From positions 1 through 64,000 of the forward strand of contig WHVA01000099.1 of assembly GCA_015179125.1 (NCBI GenBank): 64,000 nt of DNA, read 5' to 3'. Made by a program: the position numbers and the translations under genes. The DNA is from Gautieria morchelliformis. Lineage: Eukaryota > Basidiomycota > Agaricomycetes > Gomphales > Gomphaceae. The first letter of the stretch is position 1; every line of letters starts with the position of its first letter. The notes beneath the pieces were generated by a model. It was not told where the DNA came from, did not search any database, and saw only the letters and a program-made list of their open reading frames with translations. This document shows, one piece after another, positions 10,161 to 20,375 of this stretch.

Positions 10161-12088
10161 GCGGAGGCCGGAGGACTGCTGACTATTTTTTTGAATCCGC
10201 AGCGGGAACCGCTTCGGATTTCTCTTCCATCTTTGCTGCGCGGCCCTTGGCCTTAGCAGCGGAGGCAGAAGCACGAGTGCAGTCGCGAGCGACGTGACCT
10301 CCTTTGCCGCAGAAAAGGCAAAGGTTGTTGTCCATGCGACGCTGGCGTTCTACAGGGGTTAGTTTTCCGTCCTTCCCAAGTTTATCGGAAAGGTCCGGAG
10401 TGCTCTTCTAGGTGTTGGTGTTGGAACCAGAGGCCTGGTTGTTGTGAGGGGTGGAGTTGTTGTTGTTCCGGTTGCCGGAGTTGGATCCGGAACTGTTGTT
10501 GCTGTTGTTGTTTCCGGAATTGTTGTTTCAGGAATTAGTCTTCTTCTTGTCTTTATCAGACTTCTTGTCGGAAGACTTGTTGTTCTTGATCTGGGTGGAA
10601 GTTTCCCGAGCAATCTCGGAGTGTCTTTCCCAGTAGCGCGAATCGATGGATTGGGCAAGGTTGCACAGGTCGGTGAGGGTGGCGGGTTTTCCGACGTGGG
10701 CAATTTCATCCTTGATCCGGGATGGCAAGCCCATGTAAAACTGGCGTCGGAGTGCGGCTTGTTAGCAACTAGGGGCTATGGCAGGGAAGGTTCGGTAGAG
10801 TTCTTAGAAAGCTAGAATCAAATACACTCTCTCAGTGAATTTATTGTCACTGATATATTAATACAATACCTAGAATCAAATACACTACATGATTTTCAGT
10901 CAACATGCTATGTAAATATGAAAGATACTACTCGCCTCTCTCAGTGAATTTATTGTCACTGAGAGAGGAGTATAATCCTGTCTCAGAAGGCATATACGCC
11001 CTTTAGCGCCCAAGGGCTCGCGCGTCAAGTCATTTCAAACTCCGCTGGGTGCAGCCGCCTGTGAAAATAGAGATAACAAAGTGGAATGGGGAGATAGGGA
11101 GTGACTGGAAATTTTCGAAAATAATCAGAGAAATGAATGCATGGTACATACAAGAACAATGTGAGAAAGAATTGGAACACCACACAGTAAATCGAACATA
11201 TTATGCTTGATTTTGGTGCAGGAGCATAAATGCACCCAACACGGCTTCTCCCCATTGGACTCGAGGAGCAAGCTGCTGGAATGTGACGATATATTTAGCT
11301 ATCTTATGAGTGTCTTTCATGCGAAGCTTATCGAGTTCATTTTCCGCATCGGCTTCCATGTCAAATGGTCCGAAGTTGCTGCGGAGTTCGGAAATGAAGT
11401 TGGGGTAATCATCGGACCAGTCCACAAGAGCGAACGGATCCATGAGGGCGGGTTCAAAGTAGTCGAGCGCCGTGCCTCGGAGATAGGAAAGGGCATAATT
11501 GACTTTTCGTTCATCGTCAGGAAAGGCGTCGGGACGATCACGGAAATTGAGTTGAAGCTGGACCAGAAATGGCTGGAGCTTCTTGGGGTCAGAACCGTCG
11601 AACTGATCTGGTTCGCGGACCTTTGTCTTGGGGCGTGGTGGTGCTTAGGCCGGGCGCTGAAGTTGTCCGGCTAGCATGGCGATGGCTTGTGCAAGATCCG
11701 GAACTGGCGCGGGCGGAACTGGGTCAGCGGGAATCTGAGGTGGAATTGGAGGTGGAGAACTGCCTGGGGGACCGCCAGGTGGGCCGCCATGAGGGCCGCC
11801 TGGAGGTGGTCCTGGTGCAGGTGGTGGTGGTGGAGCTGGGTGTCAGAATGACGCTGCTGTTTGTTCGCCGCTGCTACTCGTCGAGTTCCCGTCATAGTCG
11901 GGATTGTTGTCGGGATTAGCGTCGGGAACTTCTTCGAAACGTTGCGGAAAAGCATCGGAGAGCTCGTCGGCACGAGAGCTGCCGGAGGGTTCCGTGTGCC
12001 TGGGTGCTGCGGATCTAAGACTGCCAAAATAAGAGAGAGCTTCGACAGCTCCTGCTCGAGCTGAAGTAGCTGTGGTACGAGGAGGCAT
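10161..12088 (-). pseudogene. Gypsy-1 Gag, split by a solo LTR
   Basis: Starts MPPRTTATSARAG at 12088, 33 nt inside the LTR end. A Gag helical core is visible at 11246-11543 (LVDWSDDYPNFISELRSNFG; KIAKYIVTFQQLAPRVQW) and continues at 10754-10528 (MGLPSRIKDEIAHVGKPATL) on the other side of the inserted LTR. An Asn-rich tract follows, then a CCHC knuckle CLFCGKGGHVARDC near 10280-10320. In-frame TGA (10528-10530) and TAG (about 10408) interrupt the Asn-rich linker, and frames shift within 11550-12000. Confidence 0.8.
10755..11246 (-). mobile_element. Solo LTR of the Copia-1 family with 5-bp target duplication
   Basis: LTR 10760-11241 (482 bp) with tips TGTTGGGTGCA and TTGCTAACA on the minus strand, flanked by CGGCT at 10755-10759 and 11242-11246. 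It splits the Gypsy-1 Gag frame exactly between QWGEA and LRRQFYMGLPS. A solo LTR with intact target duplication is the product of recombination between two LTRs of a full insertion. Diverged from the 1618-2130 copy. Confidence 0.93.
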
Positions 12089-12121
12089 AGTGATAGTTAT
12101 CGGGTGGGAATCAGATAATAC

Positions 12122-12813
12122 TGTTACGTATCGAGATTTCCGCTAAGTCGGAACTGGAAAGGACAGCGGCTTCAACTTATAGGTTGCGCCCCCAATGAAC
12201 TATTGTCCTAAGTATTTCGGAACTGGGTCGGAAGTCGGAAAGTACTGAGCCAAAGGTTTGGTCAGAACTTGGGTCGGAACTGAGGTGGAAGGCGGAAGAT
12301 GGAGGGCGGAGAGAGAGACTGAGATCTTGCTAGACTCGCTGTGCTAAGAACAGGAGATGGAGCGAAGGAAATCAAGTATCGAAGGTGATTATCTGATTGC
12401 AGAATAACAGACATACATGAGGGGGTTTTTATACAAAACGCAGAACAACAAGTAATGGTATGGTACTAAGCAAATTCCGGAGGAAGCGGAAGTCGAGTAG
12501 ACAATGTGTGGAACTAACTATTGAGAACAATGGGACTACAAGGGGGGTTCAGGGTAAGGTAGAACAATGGCAAAGAACAAGGGGTCGGGAAAACATATCT
12601 GACAACGAACTACAAGGGTGACCGGATATATGGTTTGATGAACGATGAAATGGGTCCGGTGGGTCCGAGTAATAGAGTCAAAAGAACAAGGGAATAGAAC
12701 AATGGGCGGAATGTCAGAAATGTCGGAGGGGCGGAACGTGTTGCGGAAATATCGGAGGGGCGGAAGGTGTGGCGGAACTGAGGGTTGGAAGTCGGAAATG
12801 AACGGTCGTAACA
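12122..12813 (-). repeat. Gypsy-1 5' LTR (692 bp)
   Basis: Minus strand begins TGTTACGACC and ends TACGTAACA, giving TGTTACG/CGTAACA inverted tips. It contains 13 plus-strand CGGAA pentamers by my count against two TTCCG. Following internal sequence (GTATTATCTGATTCCC) does not show the usual TGG primer-site start. Confidence 0.85.
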
Positions 12814-12921
12814 GTGTTCGTCCATTGGGTCGGATGAATTTGATCGTCCAAGGTCGTCCAAGCTTCCAGGAATCAGAGAGTTCAGTGGTCCTGTGAAGAG
12901 TAAGAGTGTCTAAGTTTTTTG

Positions 12922-13999
12922 TGTTGAAAATTTTAGATTAAAATATCAATTAGTGCCTTTTAACGAATGAAATCTATTGCTTAGTGGTTGAAACCACTGT
13001 ATTCGCCTCTCTGTTATGTGCTGACTAAGCCCTTTGAGGCGCGTCCAGCACTGATGAACGAGGGTCACGTGACCGTGTCAGTGGAAAAATGGTGTCGATC
13101 CAAGGGATAGTCAAATCAAAAGCGTTCGCTTTTAAGGTAGTATAGAGTAAGCAGTGATAATAGACTCTCAACAAAGATTTGGAGTAAATTATTAAGATCT
13201 GAGTTCTGTAGCTATCAAACAAGACTACAGCAATTTCAGGAGGCAGAATAATCGATTCTGGATCGTTTCGTTCATACATTTGTACTAGCTATTTATACTA
13301 TGTTGATAGTAACTACTAGTGTTCAAGATATTGGATGGATGGGTCGAAAAACTACTTTGTAGCTAAGGGGTGACTAATTTATAGTCATAAAGTCATGGGG
13401 TGATGGGGATAGTGTCAGGATTGTCTGGGCTTTGAAATAGAGATCTGTACCTAGTATACAAAGCCCCTGTCCACATGTTGTTAGGATAGTAATCAGTCAG
13501 ATGTGTCATGGGATTCAAATAGGAAATGGATTTGATTTTACCCTGCCCAGCATATATGCTGGGCTTGGAGATGGGGCCGCTGTCTCTGTGCCCCTCTTGT
13601 GTGGCAGCTGATTGAGTATATGTGTTGCAGGTGACTTTCTCAGGTCACTCCACAACACCCTGTACCCCTGCGCAGTCTACTATTCTCTGCGGCATTTGGT
13701 GCCCGTACCCCTCGGTACCTATGGCCTGGCGCCTGTCGACGTCATGGCTGATACCATCACCCGATAGGCGCGCCGTCCCTGATCGACCGCACGTGGTCGA
13801 TGCTCGAACTTCTGTATATCACCCAATTTGTAAGTAACATAGCATGACATAATTTTTGTGTGATCGTCGTCTGTGCCGACATCTGTCATAAGTATAATTT
13901 CTGTTTCTTTTGAATTTTCTTTTGTTTTTCTTTCTTCTTTTATTAGTTTCTTTTTATATATAAATGATTCGGAGTGAAATAATTGCGTTTATCACAACA
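12922..13999 (+). repeat. LTR-like repeat, copy A (1078 bp); inverted copy at 43599-44656
   Basis: Begins TGTTGAAAATTTTAG and ends TTTATCACAACA, so TG...CA with TGTTG/CAACA tips, as expected for an LTR. The partner at 43599-44656 is nearly identical in reverse complement and lacks about 10 bases at one end. Flanks (TTTTG and GCCTT) do not match, so no target duplication. Conceptual peptides (for example minus-strand 13025-13279) are conserved only because the DNA is. A degenerate relative sits inside the hAT element at about 29690-30040. Confidence 0.75.
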
Positions 14000-15486
14000 G
14001 CCTTCACCTCCTCTCCCGGATGTGTGGTCCCGACACATGTCCTGTGGGGCCGCCACACGACCGCTGCATCTTGAAGAGAGGGCTTGGTGACACCGGGGGT
14101 TGCGGCCTGTACCTCATGTCTCAGGGGTGTGAGCATGTCTACATTGCGTGCATGGCACGCCAGATGGGTGTCTGTGCCATTGTGATGTGTGTGAGTCACG
14201 CAGCTCATCCTGGCCTGTGCAGGTGGAGACATGGCATATCCACACGCGAGGGTCGTATACATTGAGCGGCTGCGGGACATGGGAGGGTGCAGCTTAGCCA
14301 AAATGAAGTGCAGGGCATGCATCTGCAGCGGGAACACTGGTGCACCTCTGCACGGGACTAAATGCCCTAGCGGGGTGCACAGACGAACGGGATCAAGCCT
14401 GCGTAGGTTCCAGCACAAGCAACATCCATGATGGGCACGGTGTTCACAAGGCACGGAGTGTGTGGAGCCACCGGAGCTGTGCAAAGCTTGCACATGCCTA
14501 GGGTATGCATTGGCTGCATCGACTGCATCGGCTACGGGGCCTCGTAGGAGCCCCTCAGAGCAAGCACAAATGTGGAGCATGGAAGGACCATCCGGTGTGC
14601 ATGGGGCCCGCTGGCACATGCGTAGGGTATGCTCCTCTGCATGCCAGTGATGGGAGCGGAGGGCCGCTTCAGCAGCGCATGCACTGCAAGGCTCGCTGCA
14701 GCAGGAGGTGGTGGAGCATCATGCTCATGGGCGAGTGTGACATTGGTCATGCACCGAAGCGCTGCCGTACCTTGCATGTGCATGCGTGGGGCTGTGTGCA
14801 AGCGTGCAGCAGGCCCAGGGGCGTTGCGGAGACGCGTGGTACGCATGGGAGCTGCGCGAAGCGAGAGCTGGTGCGGAGGACACGTGGGCTGGCTTATCTC
14901 GGCTCATGGCTCTCTTGGCTCTCACTCCCCTTCTATGGTGCGCTGCCCTGACGAACCTTCTGACCGCTTGCATAGCTTCGCGCAGCCCCTCGCTGCTGTG
15001 TGTGGGGGTGGCTCCGGCTGCATGTGAAGCTGTCCGCACGTGGTGAGGTTATGCATGGGCTATTGTTCAGGTTTACAGAGTACTCTTGTAGAGTGTGCAG
15101 ACAATGGTGGCATGGGACAGCGCATGTGTGACAACGTTTGCTCCTGGTCACGCGTCAGGCTTTGAGATGTCGAACAACTACTCAGCTCCACTCTCGTCGC
15201 CGTCCACCGTACTGACGCCCCCGTATCTTCCAAGCTTCGCCGGGCCTCACCATACATCAGCTCCGCAGTGCTATGCCTGTGTCGATATGCGTCGCAGCAA
15301 CCCCAACCTCAGCCATCAACCTGTGTCCCAAGCGCATGCGCGTTTCCGGCATGGAGACACATATTCACTCCGTTCACACTCTGCACTATGTTGTGTGCGA
15401 TGCGCGTTTAGCACATATGATGATCGATATGTGCGTAGCAGGGTCGTGTGAGGTCCCTCCAGATGCAGAGGGGGTGTTCATGGACC
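14000..15486. other. GC-rich, TGCA-rich stretch without recognisable gene
   Basis: Composition changes sharply from the flanks: many TG/CA steps (TGCATG, GCATGC, TGTGTG) and comparatively few CpG. Several reading frames of 100-150 codons are open on both strands, but none has a recognisable domain. Stop-poor frames are expected from this composition. 46013-46520 has the same character. Perhaps a heavily deaminated old repeat. Confidence 0.4.
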
Positions 15487-15623
15487 TGAAAATGTCTTTG
15501 CGCAGCTAAATATAGGTTATCTCAGTGAATGGCAGATTCACTCTCACTGAGGTGCAACAATGTTCTAGAGAGATTATATAATGGCGTCATGGTCCGTGCG
15601 TTCTCTGCTTACTAACACTAACA
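15487..15623 (-). repeat. Copia-2 3' LTR (137 bp, internally deleted)
   Basis: Matches the 5' LTR at both ends but jumps from the first CTCAGTGAA...TTCACT stem-loop straight into the second, losing the ~111 bp between them. One fused stem-loop remains at 15521-15552. Confidence 0.85.
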
Positions 15624-15630
15624 CTCCCCC

Positions 15631-18600
15631 TTAAGCTGAACGCACTCCAATGGATATTCGAAGGTGAGCGAGCTGCGGAGCCGGCAGGGCCTTCGTGAGC
15701 ATGTCCGCCGGCATGTCAGCGGTAGGGCAGTAGTCGATGGAAATCAGGCCACGTTTGACCACATCGTGGATGAAGTGGTATCGTACGTCAATATGCTTGG
15801 TGCGTGCCTTGTATTGGTCATTCTTTGAGACTGATATCGCTGATTGGTTATCGCAGTACATGGTGACAGGCTGAGTGAGAGGACGGGTTAATTCGGCGAT
15901 GAACATGCGAATCCACAGGCCTTCTTTCATTGCGTGAGTGGCAGCTATGTATTCTGCTTCCGTTGTAGATAACACGACGACGGACTGCTTCTTTGAGCTC
16001 CAGGAAATGGCACCTCCGTCTATGGTGAACACATAGCCAGATATCGAATATCGATGGTGCTGTGAGGCTCCATCGGCATCCGAAAACCCTTCGAGTCCGG
16101 TGCGTTCTTGTTTTCCTGGCTTTGCCCATGTCCACCGATTCCTGACACCGATAACTAGCTTCTGGTCGATTGTTCCTTTCAGGTAACGAAAGACTCGCTT
16201 CACCTCTTCCCAATGAGGCCATCCTGGATTCTGCATGAACTGCGACAGAAATGTGACGGCGAACATGATGTCCGGCCTCGTCCCTAGGGCTGCGTACATT
16301 AGGGATCCGATGGCCTCGCGGTATGGGACTCCCTGGACGGCTTCGTAGTGGTGCGGCGTTACAGGGCATTGGCTAGGCTCAACTTGTGATGTGGGTCGAG
16401 TGGGGTCGACAGGCCCTTTGCATCTTGTAGTCCGAATCTCTCCAGTATCTTTGTAATATACGCGTGCTGTGAGAATGATATTGTTCGAGCCTTCCTGTCC
16501 CTTGCGACTTCGATGCCTAGCATCCAATGTAGGTCGCCTAGATCTTTGATTTTGAGCTCCTGGCTAAGTTCCAACTTAAACTTGCAGATGACCTCTCTCG
16601 AGCTTCCGGCAATAGTCATGTCATCGACATCTGCAGTGACGAGTAACATGTTATTGTCTTCCTGCTTAAGGAATACGGCATGTTCAACCCGGCATCTCCT
16701 AAAATGGAGTTTGAACATGATCGCGCACAGGTGGTCGTACCACTTGTGCCTGGACTGTCTCAGTCCGTGGATCGCTCTTTTTATGAGGCATATGTGGTTC
16801 TCTTTGCCTTGAACCTCGTATCCTCTGGGCTGGCGCATGTAGATGGTCTCCCTCAGCTGTGCATTGAGGTATGCTCCTTCTACATCTGTCTGCTCCAATT
16901 CCCAGTCATTTCTGACCGCCAGAGCCGCGATGATCCAAATCGCTGAGAGCTTCTCTGTCGGCGCGAAGGTCTCATTGTAGTCTATGCCTTCGACTTGCAT
17001 GAACCCCTGGGCGACGACTCTACTTTTGCGGTTGACAAGGTTGCCGCTCGCGTCGTGTTTATAGTGGAGGACAATTTGACTTCCAACAATGTTCGCGTCC
17101 TTAGGTGGCTCTACCAGTACCCAGGTGCCAACCTCTTCGTGCTGTTTCAGCTCCTTTTTTATTGACGCGTCCCATTCTAGCCAGTCGTCGAGTTTTCTAG
17201 CTTCTTTGACGTTCTTGGGGTCGTTTCCTGCGCTCAGTGCTGCCATCATCGCGTACTCCATATACTCCCCCTTGAGTTCGGCGTCGTCGCAGTCCGAATT
17301 GACGGTGCACTCGGAATCATGGAGGGCTGCGATGGCAGCGGTCTCCCTGGAGTCCCCGTTTGGGTTTTGGGGCGGGATCGGCATGCCACGTGGATACGCA
17401 GGTGCGTTCACGCGTCCAGAGCTCGTGCCCTGGCCCTGAGCAATATCGCGGACATACACTGATGGTTTGCGTAGTCTATGTCCGCACCCTTGCTCGGGTT
17501 CCGTTGCAGGTTCAGGCGGCTCGAAGCCTTCGAGCGGGTCAACTTGCAGTGCTTGCGGCGGATGTGGAGCTATCTCTTCGCTTGTATTTTCTTGAGGTAA
17601 GTCGTGACTTTGGTTTGGAGCAACACGCTGACTGCGCTGTGTGCTCTCCCCCTCGTTCTTGGCCGATATATCGCTCGGACCAACGGTGACATTGTTGTCA
17701 AACGTGATATTGTGTTCGTTTGTCACTTGCTGTTTTCCCGGCGAGTATATCCGGTGAGCTTGGCTTTCTCTGCTGTATCCAACCCAGCGTCCTTCGTCCG
17801 CCTTCGCGTCTAGTTTCCCACGATCCTCCTTTAGCACCCAGACCTTGGCGCCCCATTCTGGTAAGTTTGCCAAATCTGGTTTTTTGTTGAACATGAGCTC
17901 ATAGGGGGTTTTCCCGTCCAACAGGTAAGTGTACGTGCGGTTCTTGAGCCAGACCGCCGTGCTGAACGGACTCTGGCCATAGAAACTTGGGTAAGTCGGC
18001 TGCGTAGTGCATGGCGCGTGCATGCTCGATCAAGGTGTGGTTTAGACGTTCTGCTACGCCGTTCTGCTCGGGCGTATCGTGAACGGTAAGACTTCTGACT
18101 ATTCCCTTTGACTTCAGATGCTGATTGAACTCCTCGGATAGATATTCTCCCCCTCGATCACTTTGAAGTCGTTTGACTTTCCTGCCATGCTGTGTCTCTA
18201 TCCAAGCCTCGTACTGCTTGTAGAAAGTAAGTACTTCACTTTTCCTTTTCATTGGTTCGATGCGTGACCAGCGAGTGAAATTGTTGGTAAAGGTGACAAA
18301 GTATTCTCTCCCATCATAGCTCTGGGGTGTGGTAGGTCCCCATACGTCGCTATGTATTTTTTCACTGAGCTTTGTAGCTCGTGGCCCTATCCTTTCCCTA
18401 GGAATAGGTTTGTGCGTCATTTTCCCTTGCGCGCAAGAGGTACAGAACGTAGGTACACTCTTCTTATCTACCTCGATGCTGGTGATGACGCCTCTGATTA
18501 AGAGGCTTTTTATGGCGCGCGGGGAGATGTGACCCATCCGGCGATGGAGCTCGTCGATGGTGAGGGTTTTTTGCACGGCATTGACTGATTCTACTGGTGA

Positions 18601-19935
18601 TCCATGTTCCACTTTGTACAGTCCATCTTTGAGCGGTATCTTGCCCACAGTCATGCCTTTTGCGTCTCGAATTGTGCAATGCTGGTCGCATAGCAATACG
18701 GCGAATCCAGCTTTATCACATAGCACTAGTGATATCAATGTGAATGCCAAGTCCTGGCAATAAAGTACATCCTTCAGCGTTATGTGAGTCTTTGTTTTCC
18801 CATTCGGGATGACAACACGCATGTCTCCAACGCCGGTCGCGGTGAAGATCGTCTGTTCGGCTGCGGCAATTCTTCGGGGTGGGATTTCTTTGAAGGTAGT
18901 GAACCGATGGCGATCCGGGGACATGTGAGTCAAGGCTCCCGAGTCGTAGACGTCGACTTCGGTTCCTTTGTGCTTGCTACTCTCCCGAGCGAGTATGTGA
19001 CCGGCAAATGTGGTGGTGAAGGCCCACTCGCTGTCCTTGGTCACAGCATTTACTGACTCGCTCCCCTTCTTTTTATCGCTGTCCTTCTCCTTTTTCCCTT
19101 TTGATCTACAATCAGCTTTTATATGCCCCCTTTTTCCGCATTTCCAGCATTCAATGTCTGATTTCCCGGCATTGTTAGAGCTGTCGGTACGTCTGCCTTT
19201 TCGGCGACCCTTCGCGACTGTGAGTGCGCTCTCAGTAGCCTTAAGCTGCCGCTCCTCAATCTTGAGCCGTTTGAACTCGTCAAGTAGACTCTGGACGACC
19301 GTATCGGGTGTGAGTGTGACTTGCGCGTGCGTAGCTGACAATGAGATAGCGTTGATGAGTGGTCGGTACCCTTTTGGCAACGATCCTAGAATCACGGTGA
19401 CGAGGTCGTCATCGGTAAGGCCTGCATCCATCCCGGCTAACTGCTCTTGCATTTTCATGAGAGCTTTGAGGTGGGTGCGAACATTCGACTCATCCTTGCA
19501 CTTCATCTCGTACATCCTGCGCCGTATATCGACCTTGACCGTGAGAGCTCTACTTTCGTGCTTTGCACATAGTGCCTCCCAGATTTCCTTCGCTGAACCG
19601 AGCTTCCGGACCTCTATCAAGAGTGAGTCCGGTATCGTCGTAAAAATCTGTGCAGTAATTAAGGCCTCGCGTTGGTGATATTCATCCCAACGCTTCTATG
19701 CCTTCTCAAGTGCCTCCTCCTCGTCCTCATCCAGGACCTGGTTCGGATGGTACGTTGGGATCGGGGCTGGTACCCGAGCTGTGCCATCGAGGTGTCGTAG
19801 CACACCTTTGTTTGCCATGAGGGTGGCCCTCGTCTGTATCTTCCACGTTACCCAGTTCGACCCATCCCGGGCGAGCTTGGGAACTGCGAAAGACTTTGCG
19901 CCGGTGGTAGGTACTGTACTATCACCGGGGCCCAT
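15631..19935 (-). pseudogene. Copia-2 Gag-Pol polyprotein
   Basis: Starts MGPGDSTVP at 19935 within the primer site. Gag has the UBN2-type core (ALCAKHESRALTVKVDIRRR) and a zinc knuckle CWKCGKRGHIKADC (near 19120). Protease site VYDSGALTHMSP, pre-integrase HRRMGHISPRAIK with CTSCAQGKMTHKP, integrase core with SDRGGEYLS. RT carries the VDDMTIAG catalytic motif (usual form YVDDM; here an Asp precedes). RNase H has GFSDADGASQHH and TEAEYIAA. Breaks: in-frame TAG at 19696-19698, frameshift near 17960-18020, frameshift near 16370-16400. Length and order otherwise match a complete Copia polyprotein of about 1430 codons. Confidence 0.9.
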
Positions 19936-19939
19936 AACC
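19926..19939 (-). other. Copia-2 primer-binding site, half-tRNA(iMet) type
   Basis: Minus strand GGTTATGGGCCCCGG directly abuts the LTR end TTTTCA, identical in its first 12 bases to the Drosophila copia site. It contains the Gag-Pol ATG. Confidence 0.8.
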
Positions 19940-20187
19940 TGAAAATGTCTTTGCGCTAAAGACAGGTCATCTCAGTGAACGGCAGTTTCACTCTGTGTAT
20001 ATAGATATAGTAAAGTACCTAAAGACAGGTTATCCATGGGGATATGGTAAGTAAACTGTCTGTCCAACGATAGGTAAGTCTCACCTCAGTTAACGGCAGT
20101 TTCACTGAGGTGCAACGATATTCTAGCGAGATTATATAATAGTGTCATGGTCCGTGCATTCTCTGCTTACTAACACTAACGCTAACA
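19940..20187 (-). repeat. Copia-2 5' LTR (248 bp)
   Basis: Tips TGTTAGCGTTAG (minus-strand start) and ACATTTTCA. Two stem-loop motifs at about 19971-19993 and 20084-20110 with CTCAGTGAACGGCAGTTTCACT-like sequence. A TATATAATA box lies near 20140 on the plus-strand reading. Confidence 0.85.
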
Positions 20188-20375
20188 CGACATGTGTTGC
20201 CAGGGAGTGTGTTAGCCTCTGTCAAGTTGTTGTCAATAACGGCCTTTTCTTTGAATGGTGATGCAGGTGATGCAGAAGTGCAGTGATGTGGGTGATGCAC
20301 AGTACTGTGTTGAATTTTGCCAATGGCACAAAATATAGATTGATATGAGTACCACTCCTAATTATCTATGCTGTT

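Larger units (their letters stand above)
4979..12813 (-). mobile_element. Gypsy-1: decayed chromodomain Ty3/Gypsy retrotransposon
   Basis: Minus-strand element. The 5' LTR is 12122-12813; gag then pol occupy about 6490-12088; a truncated 3' LTR is at 4979-5132. Order Gag, protease, RT, RNase H, integrase, chromodomain places it in the chromovirus branch. A gene on the opposite strand (5221-6188) lies between pol and 3' LTR. Frameshifts, CGA-to-TGA stops, a deletion in RT and an inserted solo LTR (10760-11241) show it is dead. The pentamer CGGAA is strikingly frequent on the plus strand throughout, LTR included. Confidence 0.9.
15487..20187 (-). mobile_element. Copia-2: near full-length Ty1/Copia element (4.7 kb)
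   Basis: 3' LTR 15487-15623, 5' LTR 19940-20187, coding region between. Polypurine tract TTAAGGGGGAG (minus strand) directly before the 3' LTR and a copia-type primer site after the 5' LTR. LTR tips TGTTAG...TTTTCA. Flanking bases GGACC and CGACA do not form a clean duplication. The 3' LTR is 111 bp shorter than the 5' LTR. Confidence 0.9.

Noticed and set aside
13025..13279. 84-codon frame identical in both 1.06-kb inverted repeats (also 44308-44562)
   Set aside because: Identity reflects DNA-level identity of recent repeat copies; no motif and no start context.
14505..15039. Overlapping 100-150-codon frames on both strands
   Set aside because: All frames are open because TGCA-rich DNA has few stops; no domain on either strand.
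15487..20187. Target-site duplication for Copia-2
   Set aside because: GGACC and CGACA match at only three of five positions, so I do not claim one.
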